A stretch of 64,000 bases of DNA from contig JAQGDQ010000036.1 in assembly GCA_030141605.1 (NCBI GenBank), positions 62,001 through 126,000 of the forward strand. Reading direction: 5' to 3'. How positions within the stretch are numbered: the first letter of the stretch is position 1; each line of letters starts with the position of its first letter. A program made the translations under genes and the position numbers. Below the pieces are notes generated by a model that made no database searches, was not told the origin of the DNA, and saw only the letters and a program-made list of their open reading frames with translations. Positions 41,201 to 52,941 of this stretch are shown here, piece by piece. The stretch is from Tubiluchus corallicola (taxonomy: Eukaryota; Priapulida; Priapulimorpha; Priapulimorphida; Tubiluchidae).

Positions 41201-44200
41201 TTCTGGAAATTCGTCTAGTCTATAGAAAGCAGTGAAGTTTCAACTCATGTTTATTTCAATAGCTTGATATTTTGTTTAATTCATCCTTTATTTTTGTTTC
41301 AGGAATGTTCCATTGGCATTAATAATGGGCCAAGTTGTAATAATTACCATATACCTTCTGACCAACTTAGCTTATCATAGTTTAGTTACTGTAGAGGAAA
41401 TTCTTTCTGTATCTGCTGTAGCTGTGGTATGCACTGATGCTTCATTTTTTATAATAGTATGCTACTATTTTCAGAATAGTAGTGGATATTGTTTGAACTT
41501 ATTGATAATATGTATTAAATGTCTGCCAGTCGGTTGGCATTTTAAAGTAAATTACTGAGTGTTGGGACATTTACATTTAAGATGTAGTTTACTACAAATA
41601 CAATTACTCTCCTGAAAAGTAGTACTATCTCTACAATTGTTTTTTAAAAAACTGTTTATTACATTTGCAAGTACTCGTATATCGGTGTCGCTGGTACAGT
41701 GCCCACTATTTTCATTTTGCGACGATTTTTGAGCATCGTTGATATGGTACACTGCAAAATGTATGTGGCAAGTTAAAATGGCCAGTTAAACCCAAGTATA
41801 GACATAAATTGCACCATATCGTGTCAAGGTTTTAAGTAAGCAGTTTATTTTACGCAGGCACTTGCAGGTCATTCATACATTGTCAACAAGACAGCAGGTT
41901 ATTCCTTACAGCATTGGTCATATGACACTTTACTATTTTATGCCATGCGATAAACTACTGTTCAAACTTTTAGCATGTTTATTTGGTTTAAAAAAGTTGC
42001 TATCACTAAGCAACAAGTGTACACTTTTGGCAGAATATGTTTTCCAAGAGAAGACTCATGAATAACATTAATCAGCGAGGCGTGTGTTGCATTAAAGTCT
42101 TGCTCCACTGTACCTATAATCATTACAACTAAAAGTATGCAGTCACACAACTGGCTTAACCTGTAGATGTCTTCAGTTGCTATGAAAAACACAACTCGCT
42201 ACTTAGACAGTAACTGTCAACAGCAAAAGTTAACTGTAGTCCTGTAGTACCGTTATAGCCCTACTTAAAAAAAGTAGTGAAATTACAATTTACCACTATT
42301 TATTTTGAAAGTAGTGCTGCTATTCCAGCATTCAATATCACATACTTGTAGCCACATCACACCTGTTAGATAATCACATATTTGTAGAATTATACAATGT
42401 AAAGGAAATGCCTATAGAAAAATGTCTTATATGTTTTGAACACAGCACACAAAAAATGCCATAAAGATGTTTGTGCATATAAACATATTGTCAGTTTTTA
42501 TGGCCCACTTGTTTGTAAACATGTCATGAGCTTTGAAGTCATTTTATGTTTGCCTTCTTGCGATGAACTGGCACTTATTATATCTGTTTAATTAGTTATC
42601 AAGTAATTCTAGAAAAAAGTTCAAAATATATTTTAATAGTATGTGTGGAACTCTTTTAAGAGAATATAGTGTTTTTATAATTTTTACAGACTTTTGGCCA
42701 GAAGACATTTGGTGTAATGGCTTGGATAATACCTTGCTTTGTCAGCATTTCTGTTTTTGGTACTTTGAACTCTGGTTTGATGTGTCACAGTCGGTAATGT
42801 ATTTAATTTACTAGACATTTATATGCAAAGGGAGAATATATATATACATTTGTCTATATAATTTTCAGAAGATACTTCCTGATAATAAGACAGGTTCATG
42901 TCTTATAACCATTATTGCCTTAACTTAATAATATAAGAAAGTTTGTGTTTCAATTTATGTCATGCTCCTTGACAACTATGTACACAGTTTAGCAGTTGAA
43001 TTAACTCATTTTCAAGTTTCTGATGATTTTGGTTTTTCAAGTAGCAAGTGTCTCGTAAAATTTCTTTACGAGGATTTGTCACGAACGTAGAAAACAGGTG
43101 TCATTTTAACTACGGCTCACTACTGTACTACTTGCTACCATACTATTTTGATCATGTGTAATTTATATTTTGGCTTTTACATATTGATCATTTGTTACAG
43201 ATTTTTCTATGTGGCTGCTCAGGAAAAACATGCCCCAAGGTTCTTGTCTTTAGTGAATGTAGATAAATTTACTCCACAACCAGCACTTATTTGTTCTGTA
43301 AGTGTAGTCAGTGTCAGCGCATTCTTATTTTATGCATGCTTTGAGAATGTATATCAAATTGTAAAAAAGTAGACAAATTTAATAGGTTTATTTAGTTAAG
43401 GAATATGTTTTTTCAGTAATGGTGGGATCTGTTATTCATTAAAGCTTTATATTTTTTGGGAAATTAGTAAGAATTATTTTTGGTCACATAGAATTAGAGA
43501 TCTAATACATTTCTTCTAAATTTTAAAATAATTTAATTGAAACTTAGTATGTACATAAACCATGAAATTGCCATCCATTTTGCAAAAATTATGTATCAAC
43601 AATCACATGTTCTGCTTTTTATATTTCATTATTTATATTTCAGGGTATATTAGCTATGCTATGTGTATTCATGTCCAGTATTTATCAACTGATGAACTAC
43701 CTGCAGTTTTTGCTATGGTTTAATAATATCTTATTAGTGGTTGGTGTGCTTTGGTTTCGTTATAAATATCCATGCAAAAAGTCAATAAAGGTATGTTGTA
43801 AATGAGAGTTGGATACATTGCATCCATTATGATAATACAAAATTGCAGCTACTATATTTCTAAATTTCTGCATTATTTGAAACTTATATTTTCATTTTTT
43901 CCTTTTTTTCAGTTTCCAGTAGTTGGACATATTTTACTACTCTTTATTTGTGTGTTTCTTGTCATCTTGCCCTTCTGGAAAGAACCTTGGATGTGTATTA
44001 AAGGCATTCTTCTCATGTGTACTTCCATTCCGTGTTACCTTCTCTTCATAAGAGAATGGAAAACAAGACCTACTTTTTTAAAAAGACTTTATTGTTTTCA
44101 TGGTAAGATTGCAACAATATTTTCACTTTAACATTGTAATGTTTTTGCAAAAATATCTCACAGACACTGCAGGACAATTGTAATAATTAAACCTGTTATG

Positions 44201-44686
44201 GTAGTTTTTCTTGTCATACCATTCTTTGTGATAGTTACAAAAGTCTGCATTGTCTGACTAAGTTCAAGTGCAAGGACAGAACATATATCTCTAGGCGGGC
44301 CATTTTGATTCTATCTAAATGTCACAGTGTTTGACAATGGTCACATCAGCTTAGTTATGTGGAAGATTCTTTATAGGCTTACATGCCACATTTTTTTTCA
44401 ATTAGCTTGGTGTTTTGAAGATTATTTTTTGTACAATAACTTTTAAAGAGTGGTCAATTACTTTTTGTCTACTGCTTCTGAAAATACTAATCTGTTTAGC
44501 AGGTTTAATTTTTTTAAATTCGCTGTTGTAAGTTTTTTCTCACTTGTGGAGTTTTTTTGTTCAATAGATGATGTAGCAAAATTTCTTCAGTTATTTCTGG
44601 AAGTTACATACACGGATGCTGAACAATCATCAGTCACAACAATGCCTAGTGAAGAACATTTACTGTCTGATACTGACTTTGAATAG
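32208..44686 (+). CDS. SLC7-family amino-acid transporter light chain (b0,+/LAT type)
   Basis: Ten exons (32208-32841, 34857-34982, 36146-36245, 38754-38798, 41303-41426, 42690-42793, 43201-43297, 43644-43790, 43913-44102, 44568-44686) join in phase to 561 residues. It is a 12-helix antiporter light chain for neutral or dibasic amino acids at the plasma membrane, normally disulfide-linked to an SLC3 heavy chain. After an 80-residue acidic N-tail come EIGIFSAMAY, the substrate-binding GSIVGAGIF (93-101), PKSGGAYIYFYEIYG, and Cys196 in FYGNCAPD at the position of the heavy-chain cysteine between helices 3 and 4. Next come WAYSGW, EEVQNPERNVPLAL, a helix-8 CHSRFFYVAAQEKHAP loop, and an LQLFLEV tail like human SLC7A9. 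The usual N-[FY]-[VI]-T-E-E segment reads ETLAIILEE. The N-tail is longer than in human members. Which SLC7 member this is remains unresolved. Confidence 0.93.
32842..34856 (+). other. SLC7 intron 1
   Basis: A 2-kb AT-rich intron. It holds the minisatellite at 33786-33870 and, on the minus strand (32975-33139), a 55-codon open stretch reading SPQRHSFDCEDVEIV and a GGTVVGYKR end before a stop. I could not assign that stretch to a family. Confidence 0.5.
33786..33870. repeat. Short GTGCCCAAATGTCAC minisatellite
   Basis: Four or five imperfect copies of GTGCCCAAATGTCAC (variants CAAGTGTCCC, CTCAAATATC, CAAATGCCAC) in SLC7 intron 1. Confidence 0.7.
35228..35560. repeat. Diverged minisatellite, ACATTTGGACACA-type unit
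   Basis: About twenty imperfect copies of a 14-18 bp unit (ACATTTGGACACA, GGTAATTTTGACACA, GACATGTGGACACA) in SLC7 intron 2. The pair GTGGACACAAGGTAAT recurs, suggesting a higher-order unit of about 50 bp. It explains the Thr/His/Trp-rich open frames on both strands. Confidence 0.85.
36246..38753 (+). other. SLC7 intron 3
   Basis: A 2.5-kb intron, most of whose right half is a candidate inverted-repeat element (37150-38680) ending only about 70 bp before the next exon. Otherwise AT-rich with nothing recognised. Confidence 0.5.
37150..38680. mobile_element. Candidate inverted-repeat element with internal palindromes, about 1.5 kb
   Basis: The left end reads TTGAAGGTAATGTCAGCCA and the right end, complemented, TTGAGGTAATGTCAGCCA. 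Related phrases occur inside: TAATGTCGGCCA and TGGCCGACA forming a hairpin near 38230-38260, and GTAATGTCAACCA and CTAATGTTAGCCGGCC near 38276 and 38643. No target duplication is clear and no coding region is recognised. Confidence 0.5.
39000..41290. repeat. Diverged interspersed repeats, partly inverted, in SLC7 intron 4
   Basis: AACATAGCCAGTCTTATCAG followed by CTATGCTGAAT (39113-39148) reappears on the opposite strand at about 41155-41196, with matching text on both sides (a GTCAAAAAT phrase and an AAATGGCTGCC-like phrase). Weaker copies with ATTCAGCAATGTCAACTGAT (about 40838) and GAAAATGGCAGCCAT (about 40625) lie between. The intron thus carries several old copies of one repeat in both orientations. 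Confidence 0.6.
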
Positions 44687-46486
44687 ACTCATTATCAGCA
44701 CTCAAGTACAAGGTACATGATGTTTCTGTTTGCCTTTAAAGTTTTCTTTTTTGCTGAATCTTCAAAATTTTATCTATATCTGTATAAGTGATTCTCTGGA
44801 CATGTGTTAAAACATGGTACTGATATTACAGTTTTTCTTTTTTAGTAGGTGATGAGTGTAAACACTTTTTCCGTTTATTTAACCCCAACGAGTACCTGCG
44901 CGAAATAGCCAGTTTTAGCACATTAATGCTGTGTCATTAGTGCATTAACACAGCACTATTTCTTCTAACTTGTACAGTATTGTCGGTACTTGTCAAAACA
45001 TATTATCTTATGTTTTTTCTGCTCATACACACAGCCAAACTGCATCAACTAGCTAAAAAATTTTAACGTTATTTGGTCATAATTATCCAATTTGTCTAAT
45101 ATAAATTTGTTTTACTATAAATACAATAAATTATAATAACAATTGAAATTTCCATAATTGTTACAACTCTGCCATTTTGTTAGGACCAATATTGATTACA
45201 GTTGAGGCCTTGACGGAAAATGTAAAGTGGATAGAACATTGATGAATGAAACTTTTCATAAAGCTTGTATCGTTCCTAAACACCTTTACTAATAAAGGTA
45301 ACATTAATTACAGTAGTCGTTGCTTAATGATGCTAATGCGTTCCAGCAGAATGCAGTGCTAAAAGAATTGTTGTCTAAATGAAAAAACCACACCATGGAA
45401 AGCATGCAGATGCATTCCAGGAGTAACAGTCACTAATTTTTAGCTCGGATAAATCGATCATCTTGTGAGTGTTATTGCTTACTTTTAAATGTGTTACTTG
45501 TTTACTAATAGACAAAGATTAACTATATATTGTAATGCGTTTACATAGTTTACCTAAAATAACACATATAGTGATTTTGTTACCTATCCGTTTTGACATA
45601 ATTCGTTCAAAACATGGTTTTCGTGCTTTCTCCTCTGGTGAAACTACGTAACCTGAGCCTTGTTTGTTGCAATTGTGATCTATCTTTAGGGTTGACAGGG
45701 ATCACTTAAGAACTTTGCTAATATTTATTACTCTGCCTTCCTCTATGGTAGTATACTGACTGGTATAAGACAAGTAAATCAAGAGGTTGGCTCTGCCTTG
45801 GGATTATAGTAAAATGTTTTATTTATAATATGCATTTCCTAAGTATGTAGTCCTTGTATTTATCTTTTTGAGTGTTAATCCACGGTATTGAAAGCAAGAG
45901 TTAATATCTCACTTTTACATAACAAGTACTGTTAACATACTAAATGCCTTCTTTCTAAAAATATATGTTATATTTTTATTGTATGTAAACAGAAAAATAT
46001 TAAAATGAATGACACTGCACTTGTAGTTAGATTTCAAATACTAGCTATATTTTCCAGTTTTTGTGATTACAATGAATTATGTTTAACTATTAGGTTATCT
46101 ATTTATATAGGAGTGTGAAAACACAAAATATACTTGTAAACCAATAGAAGCAATTCCTTTTTAAAATGTATAAATGCCTTTAAAACTGTGGACTTTAAAA
46201 TTAAGTGATCTGTGTGAAGAACTTCAGCGAGAAAAATTCGAATCTCTTTGCAATCTTCAAACAAATTAGCAATTATTATCACTCACTAGGTGTAATTTTG
46301 CAGAACATAATTTTGAGTATGTACAAACCAAAAGAGATTATATTTTGTAAGCTACGTATTTTTAAAAGTAAGAAGTCTATTTTCTATTTATAAGGTGATC
46401 AGTACTATTAGATTGTACAGTGTTTTAGAAACATGAATTTTGATGGTTATTTTTATACAAGCTTTTATATTTATAAAATATCCTAA

Positions 46487-46560
46487 ACAGGGCCGTCGAG
46501 AGCCATTGTGAGCCCCGGGTCACCAAGCATTAAAGGCCCCACTTCAAGTGGCAAAACATT
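46487..46560. mobile_element. Fragment resembling a hAT transposon terminus
   Basis: Starts CAGGGCCGTCGAGAGCCAT, followed by GAGCCCCGGG and AAAGGCCCC. CAGGGCCGTC...GAGCC is a common opening of hAT-type elements. No matching right end was found. Confidence 0.45.
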
Positions 46561-47360
46561 ACATAAAGCTGAACTAAATACACAAATGGCACCATTAATG
46601 TTGTAACGTAAGAACCTAAGACATTGATGCTGTGATATTTTGAAACTAAATTAACTAATTCTCCATTATTTCCAATGCCTCCACCAATCAAAAAGGTACT
46701 ACTGTTAAGAGAAAAGATGGAGAAAGGCCAAGAAGAAATTGCAAATCCACACAAACAACTTTATGAAGAAAAAACTTTAGGAGCTCTATATAGCTTGTAA
46801 ACTTACAGATGGTGTAGTACAATGCCAAGTGACAGAAAAAGTAAAGTTATGTTACTCCAAAACATTTCATTCACTGATAAATGTCTTTCAGTGGTAATCC
46901 TGATGGTTTCTCTTATTACTACCCATAGGCATTAGTCAAAGAATGGATTGTATTTGGGTAACATAGCTTTATTTTTTCTGTCATTTGACATCATACTACA
47001 ATTATAAGTTTACAATTTAGTATTTGTTTTGTTTGCTTTTCACAAGGTGGATTTTTGCAGTTTTCGTGTACTGTATTTTTATTAGGTGGATTGTTGCCAT
47101 GTTATGGTCAAAACCTGTACTTACGTGGGTACTGGCTGTTATTTTCATTTTAATTTATTAACTTTTAATTGTAAATATTTTCATATTCGTAACGTGTAAA
47201 AATATGTAACTAGTTTTGCATCAGTAAATGACAAGGTAAAAATTAATGTACATTTGCATAAATTTGACTTGCAGTTGTTTCTGCTAAACCAGTTTCTCTT
47301 ACTCCTGCCTGACTAAGTCAGTTTGCAAATTAAATTTTACTAACATACTGGATAAGATAA

Positions 47361-47643
47361 ATTTATTTATTTAGTAATTTTTTCTTTTATCATGTTTTGT
47401 GTATTGCACAATATTCATAGTTATTGTCTTTATTGCTCAATATTTTAGTAGGTAAATACCTACATATATCTCCACATATTAAGTTATTTACCGTTTCATA
47501 TAAACACATGTTTACTTTATTTTTTCTACTTGTTGGGTACGATGTATTATGGTGTAGCGGCTGTGATTTAGGCCTTTATTTCTATTGTTATGATCATGCA
47601 TTAAAAGTGAATACTTTAAATCAATGCTTGTAGAGTTTTGATT
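47361..47643. repeat. Perfect tandem duplication, copy 1 (283 bp)
   Basis: By direct comparison it is identical to 47644-47926, including an incidental 69-codon open frame that recurs exactly 283 bp apart (47424 and 47707). Identity stops at base 47360 versus 47643 on the left and after GTTTTGATT on the right. Confidence 0.95.
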
Positions 47644-47926
47644 ATTTATTTATTTAGTAATTTTTTCTTTTATCATGTTTTGTGTATTGCACAATATTCA
47701 TAGTTATTGTCTTTATTGCTCAATATTTTAGTAGGTAAATACCTACATATATCTCCACATATTAAGTTATTTACCGTTTCATATAAACACATGTTTACTT
47801 TATTTTTTCTACTTGTTGGGTACGATGTATTATGGTGTAGCGGCTGTGATTTAGGCCTTTATTTCTATTGTTATGATCATGCATTAAAAGTGAATACTTT
47901 AAATCAATGCTTGTAGAGTTTTGATT
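47644..47926. repeat. Perfect tandem duplication, copy 2 (283 bp)
   Basis: Adjacent copy with no spacer. The absence of substitutions implies a very recent event or an assembly artefact. No gene or transposon feature is recognised inside. Confidence 0.95.
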
Positions 47927-49706
47927 CTTCTGTGCAGTGTTTCCTTAACTGTATATTTTCCCAAAAACTTTAACAACAGGCTTTGTTTTTTAGAATAATG
48001 TTAAAACTCAAAAGTAATAATGCATTTTATTACAGTTGTTAAGCATATTTCATGACACAACTCTAAAAGCAGCGGTTCTTCAGGAATACACTTTTTAAAT
48101 AATTTAAAGCAAAACAGGACGATTTTTCATATGCTACTCCATTTTGAAGTTCGGTAAAATGTATACATTTTAACCAACAAAATAATGCCAAAGATTTTCT
48201 GATAATTGAATTACAGGTTAAAAACTTAATTAACAGCAGGCGAGCCCAGCTAGTGATGACCTCACAAACGAACACAATTTTCAACAGCACAAATATTCCG
48301 TGAGCGTGTTTATGAAAGCAAAAATTGAAGTACAGTACTACTATACAAGATTCAGTGTAATATACAAAAACTCGTATATATACATATACTACATATACAT
48401 AAATTGAAATTTTATATTTACCGCCATGCTCATGCATGAGCTCTCGAGCTTGTATATTATGTCAGAAATGAACAGCTCTGGACTAAGAGGTACAGCACCT
48501 GTTTTTCATGCAACACGTTTCCGAAATGCAGGTGTTCATTGCCATCTAACTAATGAATGGCGAAATGCATGTAACTGCGAAGAACTAGCCACTGGAACAC
48601 AAAGTTACTTTTGTGTGGTAATAATTCTTTCATGTAAATCATTCTTTAAAAAAATAGTATGTTCTCTTTCAATATTTTAAAGAGTAGATTGTTTTGGCCT
48701 ATAGTTTATGATTGGGTCGGGTTTTCCTTTAAACTTGCAGTGCATTTTGGTTTTTGCTAGATCTGTTGTCATTGTGTATTTATTGCTACCAGGGAAAGTA
48801 TTGCACTGGAGCATAACTGTGGCCAAACCGCCGTTCATCTGTGAAGTTTATACTTGTGTTACCTGAAAGAAAAATATCTGTCAGTATTAATTTTAGTGAA
48901 TGTGTAGCTGTGGTTCTACCACACATTTTTTGGGTTGACTCAATTAAATCAATACACTTCACGCTTCCAGTCTAGGATATGGTAGACATTTATAGAATGA
49001 TAGAGAACACGTTACTATCTAAAATAATATTGAGGCTTACCTCAACACTAGAAGAATGTTTACAGCTCCACTGAGCTACACAATTTGGTCGGATAGCCAA
49101 CTAACTGAAAGTATCCTATTGATGTGGGGCAAGCTACCTGGTTGAGACTGTAAACAGGTCTCTCTTTGGTAATGTTTGCTCAGTTTAACCAGTTTAATAC
49201 TCTATAGAAAGGACAACTTTTTTGCTGAATTGGATAAGCTTTGTTTCTAATTTGTTTATTTAATCCATTATGATCCTTCACACAGGAAATCTTTCAGGAG
49301 ATCTTTATTGGAATTGAAATAATAAAGATTACACTTATTCCCTAATTTTTTTAGCTTTTGAAGTTCTATTTTGTCTAAAACATACTTTTATCTGTCACTA
49401 CAATTAAAAATTTTCTAATTCCTCATTTGCTATTGCAATATAATTGCAGTATTAAGAAATAATTAAGAAAGTAAGTGAATAAAATGAATTAAATAAACTG
49501 AATTTGAAATAAATAACTATAAGAATGGCTCAGCTTCAAATTATCGATAATTAATGTACGGCAAAGAATTTCAATAAATCCAAGGGAATTTTTCATTCAA
49601 TCTGAATTGCACAATTTTGTATTTCCTGTAAACTCCAAATTCCATAGCCAAAAAAAGCTTTGAACAGTGAAGAATTCCCAATTTTTATTTTATGCGTTGT
49701 TTATTT

Positions 49707-51017
49707 TTACTTACCCCATGCTTTTCCCTTCACGTAATTGTTATTTTTATGTTTGCCGTAGAAATCAGAGAAGTAGTTCTTTTGCGTTGTTTGTGTCTTT
49801 CCAACAGTATTATAGTTATTGTTGTAGAAGTTATTATTATTGTTATCTCTGTACACACTGTTGTCTTTGTAAAGGTCCTTGCCATGTTTGTTATGAAAAC
49901 CTTCTTGATGTTTTTTTGCAAATATTCTGCCATGTAACTTGTTGTGACGGTTGTTTAGAATTGGTGATGGTGGTGGATGATGGATTAGTCCACCATATGC
50001 ACCTGCAGGAGGGTAAGGTGCTCGTCCTTCTGCTTGTATAACTGGATGGTATGCTTCGCTTCCATGAATTCTTTTGTCTGGATGTAGCTCTCTGTTGTGT
50101 GGCAAAGGACCCAATTGTTGTTGGTAGGCATTTTGTCTAGGTATTTCATTAGGAATACTTCGATATCCTATTCGTTCATTTAAGCCGTGATGATTTCTCT
50201 GATGTGCTCGTCCATAATTAACTGAATCTTGATGTAGTCTTGCTTCATAAGCTCTTCCTGCATGAGTTAATGGTAGTTTATGGACATACCCCAGAGTATT
50301 GTCTTTGTCTTGGTAGCCATCAGTTCTATAAGGTTTGTATCTTACTTGATTTAATCTATTTAAGGGATTTGCATAATTTTGTACAGCGTCAATCCTATCT
50401 TCATATGCTTTTGTATTCAGTCTGCCTGAATAGTATGTTCCATCTGCATTGGTTCTGCCTGGATGTGATGCATGGGTGCTACTTCTACCAGTATATGCAG
50501 GAGTATTTACATTTCTAACTGAGCTGCCATACATTCCACTACCAGCATATACGGCTCTACCTTCATGTCTACCCAGATTTTGTCTTCTGTGCTGTCTTGT
50601 TTCTTGAGATCTGTTGTCATGATATTTTGTTGGGTAACCTTCCCTATATACACCGGTTCTTCCTGGCCTTTTGTGGCCATATCTACCCAAGTCACTTGTC
50701 TTGCTTGCATGATGAACTGAATTTGGATGACCATATGCAGTTCGTCCGTTATTATAAACTGTACCTTGGGTGGTATCATATCCTGCAAATTATGCAAATT
50801 TTTACAATGTTAGTTTTATGCTTTTTTACGAAAAAACAATAGTGTTACTTCTAAATTTTTTACTTACCTACTTCAATTCAGTTTTATTTGCACAAATACA
50901 TACAATGTACATTGGCAAAGCAATACACGTTAACTGCTACATAAACCACATATATATATATATATATTTCACAAAAGGCGGTACAATTTTTTTAACTACA
51001 CTAGTTTCACTCATATG

Positions 51018-51049
<32 letters not shown>

Positions 51050-52941
51050 TGCGTGTGTGTACCACCTTTTGTGAAAAAAATATCAATGTGATTACAGATG
51101 CAGAACTCATCGGCTAGGTTTATACATCAAACACATTGCAATTTTAATATATTTTGATTACGTCAGAGATTTTTGCATTTGCGCTACACTTGCGGATATT
51201 ATATTCTCTGATTATGCTAGCGTTGTTCCCCCACCCACGCAATGATGTAATAATAAGCCCTAGAGAAATGCGCGACATCAGAATGTCGATAATCCACATT
51301 TTTTCAGACATAAGCTATATCGATGGAGTATTAATCAGGATCAATGTTAGACGTGCACAACGCTCACAGCAGCATAAACTGTTCCACTGTAAGGGGCAAG
51401 GCATTTGGGCTTGGCCGCGTAATCGTACTTTTTCTGCAACTTATATAAGGAGTCCGAATATCGATATCAGTCATTTGCTCGTCGGTATAGTGAATTTCAA
51501 AATTGGTAAAACTGATTCGTGACATTCATATTATTTGAACCAACAAAATTTTATAAAATTGACGTGCCTAGGCCCATATGAAGCTTATCGTTACGTGCTA
51601 ATGATATTTTACGTACATGTAGTACTTACTAGAATTGAAACCGAGTTGTCGTTGTTGCTCGTATCCGTTTGTTTGATCATGAATGCGATAAGCAGAAATG
51701 AGGGTCCACTAAAATAAAATATAAGCAAGTCGGTTAAACAACTAAGTGTAAAACTAAAAAACTACGATCTCTTATTATCTCGATTTAATCGCGAATTAAA
51801 GCCAATTTTATGCGTTCTTCTTTTGTAACCGGAGCAACATTAGCTTTTATTTGACCTGTGATTTGTATTCAGACAGCGTATATATCATGCAGCCCATAAA
51901 AATAATTTTTTGAAAACTACTTTCTCACATTTTCCCTAAACTAATCATTAAAATATTGATGTTAACTTTGTGTTACGTGTGAATTTTATGCCTGATAAAA
52001 AAACATTATTGGGGTACTTAACTATTTTAAATGTTTAAAAATATTCGAAGTTTTCTTCTAATGAAGTCTTAACTGAATTACGTCAATTTTGTACGTTTGT
52101 AGAGCAATCTTATTTTATACAATACTACTGGAACTTCAAATACGGGTGTGGAATATTAATGCTCTAAACTGGGGGAATTAATCGCTTATGCTTGCTAAGA
52201 AATTGAATATTTGTTGTTGTTATTTTATTAGACAACCTGCATGTGTAATTACACATGCTTCTTGGCTCGCAAAACACCGCAGTGACGCATACCACAGCAA
52301 CTACTTGTGTACGCGGTTCACAACCAGTAAGCAACCAGTGGTCTATGCGTACTTTTCACGTGAGCCATGCTGCTTGAATCTTTATTTTTTTCTTATATTA
52401 CCATTTTTGTGAATTAAAGGAAAGTTCTGTCAAAAGTGGAAAATTATATAAAAAACAATTGGCCCCTTCCAATGAAAACTTCATTTTAGTTCAATTTCCA
52501 TTCATCGTCCTTTATTTTTATATTTGTAACAATACAGGGAACAACATGCGATCTGCTCAAAGTCTAGGTGGTCCGTAGATTGTATAGTCAACTGCGGTTC
52601 TTTTCTTCCGAAACCCAACTGGGCCGTGGGCCAAGAAAAGTTTGGAACCTCTTATCTGGTCTAGACTGTAGATCATATCACATGACAGTGAAGCGCCTGT
52701 GAAGGCTTGAGGTTACCGAAGCCTAGCTACGCTCCCACAGTGCATATTATCAAAGTTAAAAGCAGTTTTATAAATTCTATTTTATGCTTTTAAGATAACA
52801 CAATGTCAAGGAAATTACAATTTTTTTAATTAAATAATATTTTCTCACACTTGTATTCATTATAATCAATATAAAAACACTTACAGATTTTACGACGAGA
52901 ATTGCTCCGAATATCAGAAGACTGCCCATTTTTCTCACCAT
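49707..52941 (-). CDS. Unrecognised secreted Tyr/His/Asn/Gly-Arg-rich protein
   Basis: Minus-strand exons 52885-52941, 51630-51708 and 49707-50782 join in phase (ends 0, 1) to 403 residues, with GTAAGT donors on introns 1 and 2. Exon 1 encodes MVRKMGSLLIFGAILVVKS, a short basic head plus hydrophobic core typical of a signal peptide. The mature part has no cysteine and no recognised domain. Tyr is about 9% of the last exon, with many His, Asn, Gln, Arg and Gly. Gly-Arg occurs about a dozen times, spaced roughly every 25-30 residues, often near Tyr (GRAVYAG, GRAYEA, GRAPYPP). The C-terminal 60 residues are Asn/Tyr/Lys-rich, with an N5 and two N3 runs. It may be a structural, adhesive or matrix protein; a multi-peptide precursor is less likely because residues before Gly-Arg are not conserved. 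The stop overlaps a consensus splice donor, and AATAAA follows 1 nt after the stop (complement of 49700-49705). Confidence 0.8.
50968..51075. repeat. Short inverted-repeat unit enclosing a (GT)n/(GTGC)n microsatellite
   Basis: TTCACAAAAGGCGGTAC (50968-50984) and GTACCACCTTTTGTGAA (51059-51075) are inverted repeats with one mismatch. Between them lies GT/GC-rich simple sequence (51016-51060). It sits in intron 2 of the secreted-protein gene and may be a tiny MITE. Confidence 0.75.

Larger units (their letters stand above)
44687..49706. other. Convergent intergenic region, SLC7 3' end to the novel secreted-protein gene
   Basis: Five kb, AT-rich. It contains a hairpin-prone palindrome near 44915-44960 (TGCTGTGT ... 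ACACAGCA), a hAT-like terminus (46487-46560) and a perfect 283-bp tandem duplication (47361-47926). The plus-strand open stretch 48426-48680 has four Cys in its second half, but no partner exon or domain was recognised. I see no convincing gene. Confidence 0.45.

Noticed and set aside
44905-44965. Palindrome TGCTGTGT...ACACAGCA as a structured RNA or terminator
   Set aside because: A single short hairpin downstream of SLC7 with no conserved context; chance is likely in AT-rich DNA.
47424-47916. Two identical 69-codon open frames, possible small duplicated gene
   Set aside because: They are by-products of the 283-bp duplication; the AT-rich frame has no start context, domain or splice partner.
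48426-48680. Plus-strand open stretch with CNCEELATGT
   Set aside because: No recognisable domain, no splice-consistent neighbour and no signal peptide; kept only as a note in the intergenic entry.
49667-50842. Plus-strand Cys-rich open frames opposite the secreted-protein gene
   Set aside because: Shadows of the minus-strand exon; their Cys and Leu bias mirrors the Tyr/His/Asn codons on the other strand.
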